In this document: positions 35,102-41,725 of the stretch, one piece after another
How the letters are laid out: each line of letters starts with the position of its first letter
Numbering within the stretch: the stretch's first letter is position 1
Assembly (NCBI GenBank): GCA_017436025.1
Contig: JAFSDX010000044.1
Span: forward strand, 1 to 41,725
Reading direction: 5' to 3'
From: Thermoguttaceae bacterium
GTDB lineage: Bacteria; Planctomycetota; Planctomycetia; Pirellulales; Thermoguttaceae
DNA length: 41,725 nucleotides
Program-made: the position numbers and the translations under genes
The notes under the pieces: model-generated
The model's database searches: none
What the model saw: only the letters and a program-made list of their open reading frames with translations
Told to the model about the DNA's origin: nothing

Positions 35102-35536
35102 TTAGTCGGCGGCGACAACGTGTAAACGCGGGCGTTCGTCGACGGGAACGAAGAGACGCGGGAAGGCGGCGCGGCGCGGCGGTTCGGCGTCGTCGGCGAA
35201 AATTTTGAGCGTCGGAGCGCGTTTCGGCTCCGGTTGAGCGGCGGCGACGGTTCGCGGCGTCGAGCGAAACGCGTCGAAACGCAGAATCGTCGGTTCGACG
35301 TCGGGCGTTTGAGGAGCGAAAACGGCGAGGCGCGGGCGCTCGGGCGTTTCGGAGGTTGAGGGCGCGTCGGTTTTCGACGAACGCTCGGAACGGAACGCAA
35401 GCGAAATAAGGGTTTCCGACAACGAAAGCGCGGCGGAAGCGAGGTCGCCGGGGCGGCGTTCGGCGGCGCGAGCGTCGGCGAAAAAGCGGCGCGCGCGCTC
35501 GGCGGCGTCGTCGAGGTCGCGTTGAAAATCGTTCAT
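35102..35536 (-). CDS. Small hypothetical protein
   Basis: This 144-residue protein starts at ATG 35536 (the frame runs further up to 35857 through a terminator, so the later start is chosen). The first 60 residues form a charged amphipathic helix (DFQRDLDDAAERARRFFADARA) and a short hydrophobic helix (ALSLSETLISLAF). The rest is Pro/Arg-rich with RLAVFAPQ and LKIFADD segments and looks unstructured. No domain is recognised. It is convergent with the metalloprotease gene and lies downstream of the cytochrome gene, whose terminator separates them. Confidence 0.55.
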   Translation of the reverse strand: MNDFQRDLDDAAERARRFFADARAAERRPGDLASAALSLSETLISLAFRSERSSKTDAPSTSETPERPRLAVFAPQTPDVEPTILRFDAFRSTPRTVAAAQPEPKRAPTLKIFADDAEPPRRAAFPRLFVPVDERPRLHVVAAD

Positions 35537-35717
35537 AAGGGCTCCGGCGTCGAAAACGATAAAGGGAAAAAGCGCAAACCCGGGCGAACGAGGTCGCGAC
35601 TCGACGCCCGGCTCGGCGACGATAACAAATCGGCGCGTTCGACGCAAGAGCAAATTTCGGCGAAAGCGGAAAAAAGGGGAAAACGCCCCGACGCAAGAGA
35701 CCGCGTCGAAAATCGGG

Positions 35718-35758
35718 AAAAGAAAAACGCCGAATCGGCGCGGCGGTCGATTCGGCGT
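35718..35758 (-). terminator. Strong intrinsic terminator of the cytochrome gene
   Basis: On the minus strand a perfect 11-base stem (ACGCCGAATCG 35727-35737 / CGATTCGGCGT 35748-35758) with a 10-base loop is followed by a T-rich stretch. It sits about 85 bases after the stop at 35842. The rest of the gap to 35536 holds a second weaker 7-base inverted repeat (CCGGGCG / CGCCCGG, 35580-35611). Confidence 0.9.
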
Positions 35759-35841
35759 CAAAGAGCGGAAGTCGCGGAAACTCGGCGGTTGCGACGCGAA
35801 ACGTCGACCGCCGATTTCCGTTGAAACCGCGTCGAAAAGCG

Positions 35842-38800
35842 TTATTCGTCGCGCCAAGTCGAGCCGACGAGCGCGTCGATTTGCAGGTCGTTCAGCTTTT
35901 CGCCCTTCGAAACGGCGTCGCGGGCGGCTTGCTCGCGTTGACGGAAGTATTGATACCGCTTTTCTTGGTCGACTTCGACGTCGGCGACCGGCGCGAAATC
36001 GGACGCTTCGCCGCGATCTTGCGTCGCGAGTCGCTCTTGACCGCGCTTAATAAGGGCGAGCGCTTCGGCGTATTCCGGCGAGGCGAGCGCGTCGGCGGCG
36101 CCCCAACGGTTCAGGCAAGGGCTCCGCTCCGGACGGTCGAACGAAATCGCGGCGCTCAGCTCCAAGTTTTTCAGGCCGGTCAACTCGGAAAGGCGCTTCG
36201 TTTCGTCGTTCGTTAGCGGCGAACGCCCGTACGGGTTGTCGCGGTACGCCGAGCCGAACGTCGGGTAATACGGCGCGTTAATATCGATCCAAGTCGCGAC
36301 GCGGTCGACCGCTTCCGCGTCGACTTTGCGGTCGACGTAAAGTCCGAGTTCGCGGCGTTTGTCGTCGATTTCCGGTTTCGAGTGTCCTTGCGTCAACACT
36401 TCGTAAAGTCGGCTCTTGCGCGCGCCCCAAAAGTTCGGCTCGAATTTGTTGTGCGGCCCGGCGCCGGGGACGCGAACGAGTTCCTTCGAGCGGATTTGCC
36501 AATACGACGCGTTGAACGCCGGGTTGCGGTCGCCCGCGAGAACGAGCTTTTCGCCCGCCGGTTTGCCGAAGTCGTGACAGCCGACGCAGTATTTGTCGAA
36601 GACCGGTTGGACTTCCTCTAAGTAGCTGAAAAGTCGCGGTTTGCCGAGCCAAGGTTCGAGCGGGAGCGGGTCGCCGGAGAGCGCGGAACCGGCCAAGGCG
36701 CCGGACGTCGGCGCGTCGAGACGGCTCTCGTGGCAACCGACGCAAGCGTTCGTTTCGCCGGGGCGCGCCATAATGCCGCTGCGCATCGACTGAATCATAA
36801 CGCCTTCTTTGTCAAGAAGTTGGAAATAAACGAAACGGTCGGCCGGAACCGCGAACGAAACGCTGCCGTCCTCCGCGACCGGAACCGTCCCGAGGATTCG
36901 TTTGTTGTTGAAGTCGTTCCAAGCCATTCCCGGCGCTTGCGTTCCGGCGCCCTGCCAGTTGGCGTGCGTCCAGAAACGTTTTTCCGGCGACTCGACGACG
37001 CGCAAATATTTGACCGAGCCGGGCTCGACGTTTTGCATCCCGAAACCTTCGTAAACGTTGCTAACGTGGAAGTAGCCGTTCGGGTCGTCGAGGTCGACGC
37101 GGTCGGCGATCGTCGCCGGGACGTCGGTCGGGAGAATCGGGCGAGCGTCGAAACAGCCGGGGCCGTCCGCCCAAACTTGCGTCGCGCCGCCGTCCGGGTC
37201 GAGAACGTAAAGCGCGGTTTCGTCGCCGTTTCCGGTTTGACCGGTCGCCAAAATGAAGCCGTCTTCGAGCGGGAACGGGTCTTCGTACTTGCGAGGCGAG
37301 CGCGTAAACGTATCGTATTTATAGACTTCGCGCAACGGGTCGGCGCCGGGCGCGTCGGAGATCCAGTCGATCGTTTCCGGCGGCCAAGTTTGGAGAACCG
37401 GCGCTTTGCCGTCGAGCCCCAAGCGGCGGTCGATCAGCGCGACGGCTCCCCAAGGTCGGTCGTGGCAAGAACTTAAGACGCAAACGAACGTCGAGTCGTC
37501 GCTGGGAAGCGGGCGCGCGTCGATAACGCCGCCGGGGGACGCGGTGTTGTTGCCCCAAAAGATTTCGTGTTTCGCGCCGTCCGGGTTCGTTACCCAAACG
37601 CCCTGCGCGTCGCCGAAGTTGCGGTCGACGTACTCCCAACGGTCGTAAATGAGGCGACCGTCCGAAAGGAGCGCGGCGTGTCCCTCGAAGAGCGTGCTTT
37701 TGCCGATTTGGCGGACGTTCGAACCGTCGCCGTTCATTTTGTGCAAATTACCCATTATGTGGCGGTTGCACATACAGTACTTCGGTTCGCGCGTCGACGA
37801 GAAGACGATTTCGCCGGTCGGGAGGTAAAGCGGGTCGAAGTCGGACGCGCCGGAGACGAACGTCAGTTGGCGGAACCCGGCGGTTTCGGCGAGCGCGGCG
37901 ATTTCTTCGGCGGTCGTTTCGGCGGTAATCTTGATCGCGGGACGGTCGGCGGCGAGGTTCAGCGTCATTTCGCCGATGTGATAGTCGTCGTTCTTAGATT
38001 TTCGGAACGCAAAAACGACTTTCGTCGCGTCGAACGAAAGCTCCGGGTCGCGGACGATTCCGTCCGGGAGTTCGAGGAGCGTTTTCGACTCGCCGGTTTT
38101 CGGGTTCCAAACGACGAGCGCGGAGCCGCCGACGAAGCTGTTTTCGTTGATTTCGCCCTTTTGGAAGAGCGTCGCGGTGTTGTGATGGTCGGGGCGGTAT
38201 TGTTGGCGGCGAACGTAAATGACCGGCGCGTCGAGAGTTCGGAGAGCGTCGAGCGCGGCTTCGCGACGTTCCGCTTCTTTGCGCTCGGCTTCGAGGCGGG
38301 CCTTTTCGAAGAAGTCGCGGCGCAGTTTCGTTCCGGCGTCGGAAATTTTGCCGGGGATTTCGAACGCGTCGCAGCGGATGTGCGCCCAAGAGCCGGTTTC
38401 GAGGTCGACGACCCGAATCAGCGCGAGACGGCCTTTATACCCGGAGACGTTCCAAACGACCGGGTCGAGCTTTTGGTTGTCTTTGCCCGGCGCTTTCAGG
38501 ACGGTTTCGACGGCGCCGGTTTCGTCGAGAAGGGCCAAGCCGACGTAAACGTTTTGCCGGTTCGCGCCCCCTCCGCCGACGAGGAATTTCAGCTCGTCGC
38601 CGACGATTTCAAAGACCGGCGACTCGATAACGCAACGAACGTCGTCGGTCGGCGACGCGTTGGCGGTCGATTCGAGCGTCGTTAGGTAACGCTTCCCCTG
38701 TTTGACGTAAGGGACGGTTTCGTCGTGAAACTCGACGTTGCGATCGCCGATCGGCTTCGAGTTGGCGCCTTCGACGATCGCCCAACCGCTCGACGCGAGG

Positions 38801-38907
38801 GCGCCGCTTTCGAAGTCGAAAACGAGCGGAGCGTCGGACGCGGCGAAAACGGGCGCCGCCGTCATTAATATTAATAAGGAGAAAAACGACGATAACGTTT
38901 TTTTCAT
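35842..38907 (-). CDS. HzsA-related secreted diheme cytochrome c with beta-propeller
   Basis: This 1021-residue exported protein starts at ATG 38907, preceded by GAGGAA; a signal peptide follows (MKKTLSSFFSLLILM, cleavage near VFAAS). Residues about 20-200 form a beta-sandwich. A charged helix (LEAERKEAERREAALDAL) leads into a WD40/PD40-like propeller whose conserved phrase CNRHIMGNLHKMNGDGSNVRQ and following segments resemble the middle domain of the hydrazine synthase alpha subunit. The C-terminal domain binds two c-type hemes: CVGCH at 722-726 and at 774-778. HzsA-related proteins are widespread in Planctomycetes that do not perform anammox, and their reaction is not known. The gene is monocistronic, between a sirtuin gene and a strong terminator. 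Hydrazine synthesis should not be inferred. Confidence 0.88.
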   Translation of the reverse strand: MKKTLSSFFSLLILMTAAPVFAASDAPLVFDFESGALASSGWAIVEGANSKPIGDRNVEFHDETVPYVKQGKRYLTTLESTANASPTDDVRCVIESPVFEIVGDELKFLVGGGGANRQNVYVGLALLDETGAVETVLKAPGKDNQKLDPVVWNVSGYKGRLALIRVVDLETGSWAHIRCDAFEIPGKISDAGTKLRRDFFEKARLEAERKEAERREAALDALRTLDAPVIYVRRQQYRPDHHNTATLFQKGEINENSFVGGSALVVWNPKTGESKTLLELPDGIVRDPELSFDATKVVFAFRKSKNDDYHIGEMTLNLAADRPAIKITAETTAEEIAALAETAGFRQLTFVSGASDFDPLYLPTGEIVFSSTREPKYCMCNRHIMGNLHKMNGDGSNVRQIGKSTLFEGHAALLSDGRLIYDRWEYVDRNFGDAQGVWVTNPDGAKHEIFWGNNTASPGGVIDARPLPSDDSTFVCVLSSCHDRPWGAVALIDRRLGLDGKAPVLQTWPPETIDWISDAPGADPLREVYKYDTFTRSPRKYEDPFPLEDGFILATGQTGNGDETALYVLDPDGGATQVWADGPGCFDARPILPTDVPATIADRVDLDDPNGYFHVSNVYEGFGMQNVEPGSVKYLRVVESPEKRFWTHANWQGAGTQAPGMAWNDFNNKRILGTVPVAEDGSVSFAVPADRFVYFQLLDKEGVMIQSMRSGIMARPGETNACVGCHESRLDAPTSGALAGSALSGDPLPLEPWLGKPRLFSYLEEVQPVFDKYCVGCHDFGKPAGEKLVLAGDRNPAFNASYWQIRSKELVRVPGAGPHNKFEPNFWGARKSRLYEVLTQGHSKPEIDDKRRELGLYVDRKVDAEAVDRVATWIDINAPYYPTFGSAYRDNPYGRSPLTNDETKRLSELTGLKNLELSAAISFDRPERSPCLNRWGAADALASPEYAEALALIKRGQERLATQDRGEASDFAPVADVEVDQEKRYQYFRQREQAARDAVSKGEKLNDLQIDALVGSTWRDE

Positions 38908-39061
38908 CGGACGGTTCCTCGCGGTTGCAAAACGACGCGTCGGACGCCAAATCGCCGGAAAAATCGGCAAACTCGGCGGCGGCGCGTCGACGGGAAATTG
39001 GGATTGATGCGAAAATAGGGGAAATGGGCGAATTGGGGGGCGGGAAGCGGACGTCGCGGCG

Positions 39062-39853
39062 TCAAGACGCGGTTTCGGAACGCGCTTTAACGAGCGTCGC
39101 GGCCAACTCGACCGCCTTGGGCAGCACGTCGCCGATCGATTCGCGGAAAACGAGCGTCGCGAAACGGTCGAGCGGCGTCGGCGTTCGGTTGACGACGACA
39201 AAGGGAACGTCGGCGTCGCACTCGCGCGGAAGTCCCGCCGCCGGATAGACTTGCAACGACGTGCCGAGAACGAGGAGCAGGCGCGTCTCCCACATCGCCC
39301 GTTGCGCGCTTCGCAACGCTCGTTCCGGAAGCGCTTCGCCGAAGAAAGTAACGTCCGGCTTCAAAACGCCGCCGCAATCGGGACAGCGCGGGATTTGGCC
39401 CGTCGCGACGGTCGCGTCGAAAACGGGACGCTCGAACGAACGCTCGCAAACGACGCAACTCGACGTCCGCAACGTGCCGTGAATCTCCCAAACGAACGTC
39501 GAGCCCGCCGCCGAGTGGAGCGCGTCGATGTTTTGCGTAACGATTTCGACCCGTTTGCCGAGTTTGCGTTCCAAGTCGGCGAGCGCGACGTGCCCGGCGT
39601 TCGGCGCCGCCGCGACCGTTTGCGCGTAAAACGGCCCGAAAATCCGGTAAAATTCGCCCGGATTCTCGTTGAAAAAGTCGATCGAGAAGACCGCTTCCGA
39701 CGTCGTTTGGTAGACGCCGGTCGACGAACGGAAGTCGGGGATTCCGCTTTCGGTCGAGATTCCGGCGCCGGTCAGCGCGGCGATTTTCGGCGTCGCGGCC
39801 AACAGTTCGGCGAAACGTTGAATTTTCGTGTCGAAATCGAGTTCGGCGGGCAT
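39062..39853 (-). CDS. NAD-dependent protein deacylase (sirtuin)
   Basis: This 263-residue Sir2-family enzyme removes acyl groups from lysines using NAD. Motifs are GAGIS at 29-33 followed by TESGIPDFR, TQNID at 106-110, the catalytic histidine 125 in IHGT, a zinc ribbon with Cys133, Cys136, Cys157 and Cys160, and KPDVTFFGE and LVLGTSLQVYPAAGLP at the NAD pocket. The tyrosine and arginine that define desuccinylase-type CobB are not evident in the FNENPGEFYRIF segment, so deacetylase activity is more likely. The start is supported by GAGG upstream. It lies between the cytochrome gene and a protein of unknown function. The symbol cobB is possible but not certain. Confidence 0.93.
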   Translation of the reverse strand: MPAELDFDTKIQRFAELLAATPKIAALTGAGISTESGIPDFRSSTGVYQTTSEAVFSIDFFNENPGEFYRIFGPFYAQTVAAAPNAGHVALADLERKLGKRVEIVTQNIDALHSAAGSTFVWEIHGTLRTSSCVVCERSFERPVFDATVATGQIPRCPDCGGVLKPDVTFFGEALPERALRSAQRAMWETRLLLVLGTSLQVYPAAGLPRECDADVPFVVVNRTPTPLDRFATLVFRESIGDVLPKAVELAATLVKARSETAS

Positions 39854-39928
39854 TGGACGGCCTCTTTGCGGGTAAAACGGGGGACGCGGGTAAAACGGGG
39901 GGACGACGGGCGGGAAAGCGCGGCGCCG

Positions 39929-40750
39929 TTAGTCGCGGGCGTCGACTTCCTCTTCGTCGATTTCTTCGAACGCTTCGTCGAGTTCTTCTTCGTCGATTTC
40001 TTCGAACGCTTCGTCGGTTTCCTCTTCGTCGACGCGGAGAAAATCTTCGAGCTTTTCGTCGGCGGCGAGCCAATCGCGACGGCGGGCTTCGTCGTTGTTT
40101 TCGTCGTTCAAATTGCGGCGAATTTCTTCGTCGTCGAGCGCTTCGCGGCGGCGGTTTTCCTCTTCTTCCCAACGTTGGCGCTCGTATTTTTTGCGGTAAA
40201 ATTCGCGATTTTCGGCGACGCGCCGCGCTTTTTCGTCGACCGGAGCGCCGAAATCGAACTCGTCGTCGACCGCGCCGCGATACTCGACTTCCTGCCCGGT
40301 GAGGTTCGAAACGAGCGTGTGCGTCATCGCGTCGAACACGTCGGAGCGCGAGAGATTTTCGCCGGTCAGCGCGAGGCGGTCGCAGGTTTGCCAATAAACG
40401 ACGTAACCGCGATTTTCGTCTTCAAATTTCAAAACGAGCGCCGTGCTGGTCAGGTCGAGGTAAAAAAAGTTGACTTCGTACCCGGTAAGGACGCGGTCGG
40501 CGACGTAACGCTTGACCTCCGCTTGATCCATTTCCTCGTACTCCGCGTCGAGCGTTCCGAGAATCTGTTTCGCGGCGGCGTCGAGGTCGACCCCTTTCGG
40601 GTAAATCGCGAGCGACCAAAAACTCCCTTCCGGGCTGTCGACGGTGATCCCGTAAGTTCCCTTGTCCCAAGTTTCCGTTTGAACGAACCAGTTGCTCGGG
40701 TAAATAAAGCGGACGCCTAAATCGTCGTATTCTTTGTAATCTTTCGACAT
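39929..40750 (-). CDS. PsbP/DcrB-like protein with acidic repeat tail
   Basis: This 273-residue protein starts at ATG 40750 (GAGGTT spaced correctly; the frame continues to 40792 without support). The N-terminal 150 residues, beginning YDDLGVRFIYPSNWFVQTE, look like the PsbP/Mog1/DcrB alpha-beta-alpha sandwich, a fold found in many small planctomycete proteins. No signal peptide is present. After it come a charged helix (REFYRKKYERQRWEEEENRR) and a strongly acidic tail with two copies of DEAFEEIDEEE, encoded by a 36-base tandem repeat. The function is unknown; the tail may bind cations or basic partners. It lies upstream of the sirtuin gene on the same strand and may be co-transcribed with it. 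Confidence 0.7.
   Translation of the reverse strand: MSKDYKEYDDLGVRFIYPSNWFVQTETWDKGTYGITVDSPEGSFWSLAIYPKGVDLDAAAKQILGTLDAEYEEMDQAEVKRYVADRVLTGYEVNFFYLDLTSTALVLKFEDENRGYVVYWQTCDRLALTGENLSRSDVFDAMTHTLVSNLTGQEVEYRGAVDDEFDFGAPVDEKARRVAENREFYRKKYERQRWEEEENRRREALDDEEIRRNLNDENNDEARRRDWLAADEKLEDFLRVDEEETDEAFEEIDEEELDEAFEEIDEEEVDARD
39951..40022 (-). repeat. 36-base in-frame tandem repeat, two copies
   Basis: Two adjacent 36-base units (39951-39986 and 39987-40022) share 30 identical leading bases and encode 12-residue acidic units in the tail of the PsbP/DcrB-like protein. The period is a multiple of three, so copy-number change would keep the frame. Confidence 0.85.
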
Positions 40751-40927
40751 CGGTAACCTCGGGATAATCTTTCGGCGGGGCGGCTCGGGCAACGAGGGGC
40801 CGTCGCGGCGGGCGGAAAAAAGGGGGGAAGCGTAATTTAAAGCGATTGGGGAAACTGGGAGGATAAGGAGAAGCGGGCTTGCGCCTTAACGTTTGCGCCG
40901 CTTCTCTATGTTGACGTCGGGAAGCGC

Positions 40928-41725
40928 TTACTTGAACGTGTCGCCGACGATTTTTTTAACGTTTTCCGGCGTAACCGGCGAAATAACGCCGTTTTCGGTG
41001 ATAATACCGGCGATCAGCTCCGCCGGGGTAACGTCGAACGCCGGGTTGTAAACGTCGATTCCGTCCGGCGCGGTTTGCTTGCCGAAGCCGCGTCGGATTT
41101 CTTCCGGGTCGCGTTCTTCGATCGGAATCCCGGCGCCGGTTTCGAGCGTCAAGTCGAACGTCGAACTCGGCGCGACGACGTAAAACGGAACGTTGTGCGC
41201 CTTAGCGCAAAGCGCGACGGAGTAGGTGCCGATTTTGTTCGCCGCGTCGCCGTTCGCCGCGATTCGGTCGGCGCCGACGAACACCGCGTCGATCTTGCCT
41301 TCGCGCATCACCGACGCCGCCATCGAGTCGCAAATGAGCGTTACCGGGACGCCGTTTTCCTTCAGCTCCCAAGCGGTGAGGCGGGCGCCTTGCAGGAGCG
41401 GGCGGGTCTCGTCGGCGAAAACGCGAATTTTTTTGTTTTCCTCTTCGACGGCCCAATAGAAAACGGCGAGCGCGGTGCCGTAATCGCTCGTCGCGAGCCC
41501 GCCGGCGTTGCAGTGCGTCAGGTAGCCGCCGCCGTCGCGAACGAATTGCGCGCCGAACTCGCCCATTTTGCGGCAAAGAACGCGGTCTTCGTCGTGAATC
41601 GCGCGGGCTTCGTCGAGGAGCGTCGCGGCGATTTCGGCCGGAGTCGCGGTTCCGCGGAGCGACTGGGCTTTCGCCTTCATTCGGTCGAGGGCCCAAAAGA
41701 GGTTGACGGCGGTCGGTCGGCTCGA
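40928..41725 (-). CDS. mtnA: Methylthioribose-1-phosphate isomerase (5' truncated)
   Basis: MtnA converts 5-methylthioribose 1-phosphate to methylthioribulose 1-phosphate in the methionine salvage pathway. The frame is open to the window edge; before the internal ATG 41680 it reads SRPTAVNLFWALDR, a conserved N-terminal segment, so the true start lies outside. About 265 residues are visible of roughly 350. Diagnostic are the catalytic cysteine in LTHCNAGGLAT and the catalytic aspartate in VGADRIAANGDAANKIGTYSVA, together with PSSTFDLTLETGAGIPIEERDP and the C-terminal NPAFDVTPAELIAGIITENG. A 9-base inverted repeat (GAGAAGCGG / CCGCTTCTC, 40868-40906) follows the stop without a T tract. No other salvage gene is visible. 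Confidence 0.95.
   Translation of the reverse strand, partial: SSRPTAVNLFWALDRMKAKAQSLRGTATPAEIAATLLDEARAIHDEDRVLCRKMGEFGAQFVRDGGGYLTHCNAGGLATSDYGTALAVFYWAVEEENKKIRVFADETRPLLQGARLTAWELKENGVPVTLICDSMAASVMREGKIDAVFVGADRIAANGDAANKIGTYSVALCAKAHNVPFYVVAPSSTFDLTLETGAGIPIEERDPEEIRRGFGKQTAPDGIDVYNPAFDVTPAELIAGIITENGVISPVTPENVKKIVGDTFK

Noticed and set aside
35842-38907. Hydrazine synthase as evidence for anammox metabolism
   Set aside because: Only an HzsA-like architecture is present; no HzsB, HzsC or hydrazine dehydrogenase gene is nearby, and related proteins occur widely in non-anammox planctomycetes.
39087-40394. 435-codon minus-strand frame over the sirtuin and the acidic-tail protein
   Set aside because: Its translation is almost entirely Arg-rich without domains, while two well-supported genes occupy the same bases in another frame.
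40868-40906. Intrinsic terminator for mtnA
   Set aside because: The 9-base stem is real, but no T tract follows on the minus strand and the loop is long; it is noted only in the mtnA entry.

Overview
The window reads as a chromosomal segment of a high-GC planctomycete, most likely an anaerobic, possibly gut-associated lineage. The lineage is inferred from gene content, not from a marker gene. The evidence is a truncated DUF1559 prepilin-like protein with the H-X9-DG signature paired with a small lipoprotein, an HzsA-related diheme cytochrome, many long secreted proteins without close family names, and a HydE-type [FeFe]-hydrogenase maturase. Genes are short-spaced and lie on both strands. Most start after weak to moderate Shine-Dalgarno sequences, and several starts had to be moved inward from the longest open frame.

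Left part (1-8348, all plus strand): the DUF1559 protein and its lipoprotein, each followed by an intrinsic terminator. Then come cysS (cysteinyl-tRNA synthetase with an insertion before KMSKS) and holB (DNA polymerase III delta prime), separated by overlapping inverted repeats. A large secreted six-hairpin-glycosidase-like protein with two candidate promoters follows, then a Tat-exported metallophosphoesterase. Next (8362-17521, all minus) is a run queA, apbE, addA/recB-like helicase-nuclease, an exported coiled-coil protein and an AlkD-like DNA alkylation repair protein. The helicase-nuclease gene overlaps the exported-protein gene by 7 bases.

Middle (17775-29866): a 30-codon leader frame with a perfect ribosome binding site runs into a GT4 glycosyltransferase. 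The glycosyltransferase gene ends overlapping, by 4 bases, a convergent gene for a secreted alpha/beta-hydrolase-like protein whose nucleophile serine and probable catalytic histidine are replaced. Then follow a zinc-ribbon membrane protein, a four-Asp-box secreted sialidase, an isolated AT-rich orphan gene (24910-25323), hydE, a divergently transcribed LysE-type exporter, and a Pro-rich DUF11 envelope protein.

Right part (29905-41725): an ATP-grasp enzyme and a secreted TPR protein on the minus strand, then about 1.2 kb with no convincing intact gene but with a near-consensus promoter. After that come an exported HExxH metalloprotease, a small unknown protein, the HzsA-related diheme cytochrome, a sirtuin, a protein with an acidic tandem-repeat tail, and the 5'-truncated mtnA of methionine salvage. 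Housekeeping functions (translation, replication, repair, tRNA modification, salvage) are interleaved with envelope and secreted proteins. I see no CRISPR array, complete insertion sequence, phage or rRNA/tRNA gene. The candidates most worth follow-up are the AT-rich orphan, the apparent pseudo-hydrolase, the leader frame ahead of the glycosyltransferase, the competing hairpins between cysS and holB, and the unresolved promoter-bearing region near 33.6 kb.
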